Positions 44,098 through 46,788 of a DNA stretch of 46,788 bases are shown in pieces. The notes beneath the pieces are model-generated. The model saw nothing but the letters and a program-made list of their open reading frames with translations, was not told the DNA's origin and did not search any database. Within the stretch, counting starts at the first letter, position 1. Each line of letters starts with the position of its first letter. Source of the stretch: an uncultured Aliivibrio sp. (lineage in GTDB: Bacteria > Pseudomonadota > Gammaproteobacteria > Enterobacterales > Vibrionaceae); the NCBI RefSeq assembly GCF_946479765.1, contig NZ_CAMLHO010000031.1, positions 1 through 46,788 of the forward strand. Reading direction: 5' to 3'. The translations under genes and the position numbers were made by a program.

Positions 44098-44709
44098 CTA
44101 TTTGTTCAGTGCGAACGTAGGCAATGAAAGGTGCCAACGAATTGCTGCTAATCGAATAACCAATGTAGTAGCAACCCCTAAAAGCATTGCTGTTGAACCC
44201 TGAACATCAAACTCGAGAGCAGAGGTGTGAGCTATGCCACCTAAAATACAAGCAGTCGCATATACTTCACTTCTTAATACCATTGGGACTTCTCGGGCAA
44301 GTACATCTCGAATTATTCCACCGCCACAACCAGTGATAACGCCCATAATTACGGCGACCATAGGGTCTGCATTATATTTTAATGCTTTCTCAACACCTAT
44401 CCCCACAAAGACAGCTAATCCAATAGCATCGGATACAGGTAAAACATACCAAGGGAGACGTTTAGGTTTTCTGATGATTAACATGGTTAAAATACAGGTA
44501 ACAAAAATGACTAATAAATAGTTGGTATCAGTAATCCAGAAAACAGGGGTGGCACCAAGTGCCATATCTCGAATAGTACCACCACCAATAGCGGTAACAC
44601 TGGCAAGTACTGTGACGCCAAAAGGGTCCATTTTTAATCGTCCTGCTAATAACACTCCTGAAATAGCAAAGATGGCGGTGCCGAACATATCAATTGTATA
44701 GATTAACAT
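44098..44709 (-). CDS. TRIC-type cation channel/UPF0126 family membrane protein (YadS-like)
   Basis: A 203-residue protein with seven predicted helices in two repeats. Each repeat carries the glycine motif: GGGTIRD (42-48) and GCGGGIIRD (127-135), the signature of the bacterial TRIC family. Homologues form trimeric cation channels in structures; E. coli relatives YadS and YicG have been linked to glycine uptake. The physiological role here is open. It follows the CbiB-like gene by 43 bases in the same direction and may be cotranscribed with it. Confidence 0.88.
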   Translation of the reverse strand: MLIYTIDMFGTAIFAISGVLLAGRLKMDPFGVTVLASVTAIGGGTIRDMALGATPVFWITDTNYLLVIFVTCILTMLIIRKPKRLPWYVLPVSDAIGLAVFVGIGVEKALKYNADPMVAVIMGVITGCGGGIIRDVLAREVPMVLRSEVYATACILGGIAHTSALEFDVQGSTAMLLGVATTLVIRLAAIRWHLSLPTFALNK

Positions 44710-44752
44710 CTTGTCCTCTATGACTTACTGCATGATGTTGTTGAGAATACAG

Positions 44753-45706
44753 TTATAAACCGTGTTTGATTATAACCATTAGAGTGCTTTGAAGGATTAG
44801 CCAGATAGCTATTCTCCAACTTAAAAAACGATGTATTTGTGCCAAATGAATTGCAGAAGGTGCGATCTTTCCTCCAAGTTTTGGTCTACTGATTTTCTTG
44901 CCTTGATAAATAACAGGACCGCCCATAGAAAGCTCAAATTTTTTGCCAATAATGATAAGTAGCCATGCATTATTTTTATTTGGCCAACTTTTTTTCTGTT
45001 GTTTGAGTGTGTGGAGAGCGATTTGAAAATGTTTCCCGAAAAGGCATAAAAAACTAAAAAGTTTTAAAGGGACGAAATCTAGAATGGTTTGAATGGTTAG
45101 TGCTGGAATACCAAATGGCCTAAATGTATCTCTCGAAGGTGACCAAGCGCGAGCTAATTCTAAAGATAAACGATAAATAAAAGCCCCGATCCCTCCAGCA
45201 ATGCCATACCAGAACAGTACTCCAATCACGGTTCTTGCATAACCCAAAACAATTGTTTCAGCACTTGCTTTACCTAAACCAAGAAGAGATAGTGGTTCTA
45301 CATCTCTATTTAACCAAGGCATTAAAACTGTTTTTGCTTCTTGTTTATTTTCTTGATTGATCGCTTGTATTGCATCTTTACATAACTTTTCTACACCGCG
45401 CCATTCTAAAGAGATTAATAGTAATCCTAAATTAAATAAAGGTAGATTCCAGATAAGAGGTAATGCAGCAATATAAACAATAATTGCAGGGATAATCATT
45501 AACGCCCAAGCAAGAGACCCTGAAATTAAACGTTGTTGATAAGAGCGAGCTGTATTTACTTTTGTAGCGAGTAATTCAGCGAACTTACGCCAAATTGTCA
45601 TGGGGTGGGCGTGTACAGGGATTGGTAAAAGTAAATGGAATAATAAAGCTCCCCATAAAACAAGTAGGGAATAATCTGCGATTAATAAAGAGAATTTATC
45701 AAACAT
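44753..45706 (-). CDS. CobD/CbiB-like membrane protein
   Basis: A 317-residue membrane protein related to adenosylcobinamide-phosphate synthase. Features are the N-terminal HPMTIWRKFAELL block, RDVEPLSLLGLGKASAETIVLGYARTVIGVLFWYGIAGGIGAFIYR, and the C-terminal IGGPVIYQGKK-like segment (SMGGPVIYQGKK). CbiB joins cobyric acid to aminopropanol phosphate in cobalamin synthesis. No other cobalamin gene is nearby; instead it pairs with mtnN, as I recall for Vibrio cholerae. It may be a functional CbiB away from its pathway or a paralogue with a new job. Confidence 0.82.
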   Translation of the reverse strand: MFDKFSLLIADYSLLVLWGALLFHLLLPIPVHAHPMTIWRKFAELLATKVNTARSYQQRLISGSLAWALMIIPAIIVYIAALPLIWNLPLFNLGLLLISLEWRGVEKLCKDAIQAINQENKQEAKTVLMPWLNRDVEPLSLLGLGKASAETIVLGYARTVIGVLFWYGIAGGIGAFIYRLSLELARAWSPSRDTFRPFGIPALTIQTILDFVPLKLFSFLCLFGKHFQIALHTLKQQKKSWPNKNNAWLLIIIGKKFELSMGGPVIYQGKKISRPKLGGKIAPSAIHLAQIHRFLSWRIAIWLILQSTLMVIIKHGL

Positions 45707-45784
45707 TAGTAGTTACTATCATTATATATACTATATAGAGGAAGTATTGAGCCAACCAAGGCGGCTAGCTCAATATCGATGTGA

Positions 45785-46480
45785 CTACTTTAATAAAGCA
45801 ACCATTTTAATTACCATTTCTGATGAGCTTTGTGCAGCAAGAGGTAAAAACTCTTCAAAGCTCATTGGTGATTCTTTATCTGCCACATCTGAGATTGCGC
45901 GAACGACAACAAATGGAACGTCAAACTGATGACAAGTTTGAGCAATGGCAGAAGCTTCCATTTCAACAGCGATAACAGAAGGAAAATGAGAACGAATAAA
46001 TGCTTGGCGCTCAGGTGTACATACAAAAGCATCACCAGTACAGATTAAACCACGTACAGCATGCTTATCTTCCATTTGAGTTAATGCTTTTTCTGCTACT
46101 GCCATTAGTTTTTCATCTGCTTTAAAAGCAGCAGGCTGTTGTGCCATCTGTCCCATCTCATAACCAAATGCAGTTACGTCAGCATCATGATGACGAACTT
46201 CTGTAGAAATAACGACATCACCAAGATTTAATGATGAATCAAATCCACCCGCAGAGCCGGTATTAAGAACAATATCTACATTATGATCTGAGATAAGCAG
46301 AGTTGTCCCTACGGCAGCTGCTACTTTACCAATGCCTGATTGAAGTAAAACGACGTCAGCCCCATTTAATGTGCCTGTATGAAAAGTACAACCCGCTTTA
46401 ACTGTTGTTAGTAAGCCGTTAATTTGTTCTTTTAGAATGGCAACTTCTTGTTCCATTGCACCAATAATACCGATTTTCAT
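45785..46480 (-). CDS. mtnN: 5'-methylthioadenosine/S-adenosylhomocysteine nucleosidase
   Basis: MtnN (Pfs) cleaves adenine from S-adenosylhomocysteine and methylthioadenosine, recycling SAM by-products and supplying S-ribosylhomocysteine to LuxS for autoinducer-2. The 231 residues match the family length. Catalytic Glu12 (GAMEQE), Glu175 (AVEMEAS) and Asp198 (ISDVAD) are in place. It is the first gene of a minus-strand group followed by the CbiB-like gene 78 bases on. Just upstream lies the control region of an rRNA operon that points away. Confidence 0.97.
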   Translation of the reverse strand: MKIGIIGAMEQEVAILKEQINGLLTTVKAGCTFHTGTLNGADVVLLQSGIGKVAAAVGTTLLISDHNVDIVLNTGSAGGFDSSLNLGDVVISTEVRHHDADVTAFGYEMGQMAQQPAAFKADEKLMAVAEKALTQMEDKHAVRGLICTGDAFVCTPERQAFIRSHFPSVIAVEMEASAIAQTCHQFDVPFVVVRAISDVADKESPMSFEEFLPLAAQSSSEMVIKMVALLK

Positions 46481-46621
46481 TTGTTTATCTCAGTAACGTT
46501 TGAATAGAACTGAATTGTAACATAGCTATTTAAGGTGGAGGAATAAGAGTTTTATTGAGATAAAAGGAGGGTAAACTAAATTTTTTGATGGCTTTATATA
46601 CGGAATGGTTGCTTATTGTTC

Positions 46622-46684
46622 GGTTGGTTGTTTTTTTAAATAAAACGCTTGCATGAAATCCGCATCGGCCTATACTCCGACTCC
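46622..46684 (+). promoter_or_regulatory. rRNA operon promoter with UP element
   Basis: An A/T-rich UP-like stretch (46622-46647), -35 TTGCAT (46649-46654), 16-base spacer and -10 TATACT (46671-46676), then a GC-rich discriminator (CCGACTCCACC). That discriminator is typical of promoters under stringent (ppGpp) control. Start point expected near 46683. Confidence 0.82.
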
Positions 46685-46788
46685 ACCAACGCAGAACGGT
46701 GATTTAAATCACAAGTTCAGCAAATATTGGTGCGCTCTTTAACAATTTGAACCTATTAATCTGTGTGGGCACTTGTGAGTTGATAATC
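46685..46788 (+). other. rRNA operon leader with boxA (16S gene outside window)
   Basis: After a GTGATTTAAATCAC palindrome (46699-46712, boxB-like) comes boxA CGCTCTTTAACAA (46733-46745), then AATCTGTGTGGGCAC, all as in enteric rrn leaders. BoxA loads the antitermination complex. The 16S rRNA gene must start shortly beyond the right edge. Confidence 0.9.

Overview
The window is ordinary chromosomal DNA of a member of the Vibrionaceae, most likely an Aliivibrio (V. fischeri group). This rests on the low GC content and on gene order: acnB, yacL, a P-II/ammonium pair, an fbpABC-type iron transporter, the ten-gene chitobiose operon with chiS, rsmC, hemL, erpA and an RND pump follow each other as I remember them in Vibrio cholerae. 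The species is inference; no search was run. The window lies exactly between two ribosomal RNA operons that point the same way. It opens in the 3' half of a tRNA-Asp gene, a usual last gene of an rrn operon, and closes in the promoter and boxA leader of the next one.

Layout, left to right. 1-151: tRNA-Asp tail, its terminator and a decayed tRNA-Asp 5' fragment. 210-2477: a secreted patatin fused to an Omp85 barrel. 2700-5288: aconitase B. 5352-9046 (minus): glycerate kinase, GntP-family permease and CdaR regulator, a sugar-acid cassette lying between acnB and yacL. 9191-11312: yacL, then glnK-amtB behind a sigma-54-like promoter and an NtrC-like palindrome. 11486-15238: Fur-box-preceded iron(III) ABC transporter. 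15330-29664 (minus): chitobiose operon, made of a periplasmic binding protein, two permeases, two ATPases, a GH9 glucosaminidase, an amino-sugar kinase, a GH20 hexosaminidase, chitobiose phosphorylase and a phosphohexomutase. 29665-30283: palindrome-rich control region. 30284-33664 (minus): chiS. 33826-36058 (minus): rsmC and a PerM/AI-2E-family exporter. 36155-36262: an unannotated-size 35-residue membrane protein. 36313-37608 (minus): hemL. 37842-38183: erpA behind a near-perfect IscR type 1 site. 38322-42539: RND pump. 42602-46480 (minus): M23 endopeptidase, TRIC/YadS-type protein, CbiB-like protein and MtnN. 46622-46788: rrn promoter and leader.

How the parts work together. The chitobiose operon is a complete route: the ABC transporter imports (GlcNAc)2, the phosphorylase splits it to GlcNAc-1-P and GlcNAc, the mutase and kinase bring these to the 6-phosphate pool, and GH20 and GH9 enzymes handle leftover acetylated or deacetylated oligomers. 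ChiS senses the sugar through the periplasmic binding protein. Nitrogen (glnK-amtB), iron (fbpABC) and Fe-S supply (erpA) genes each carry a recognisable control site for their own global regulator.

I found no mobile element, CRISPR array or defence system, and no clearly new multi-gene system. The most interesting points are regulatory: a palindrome that looks like both the yacL terminator and the NtrC enhancer of glnK; a chiS promoter enclosed in a long inverted repeat; the palindrome cluster upstream of the chitobiose operon; the IscR site at erpA; a candidate CdaR operator; and the overlooked 35-residue protein. Two or three gene starts should be moved inward from the longest open frame (gspK, rsmC, probably chiS).
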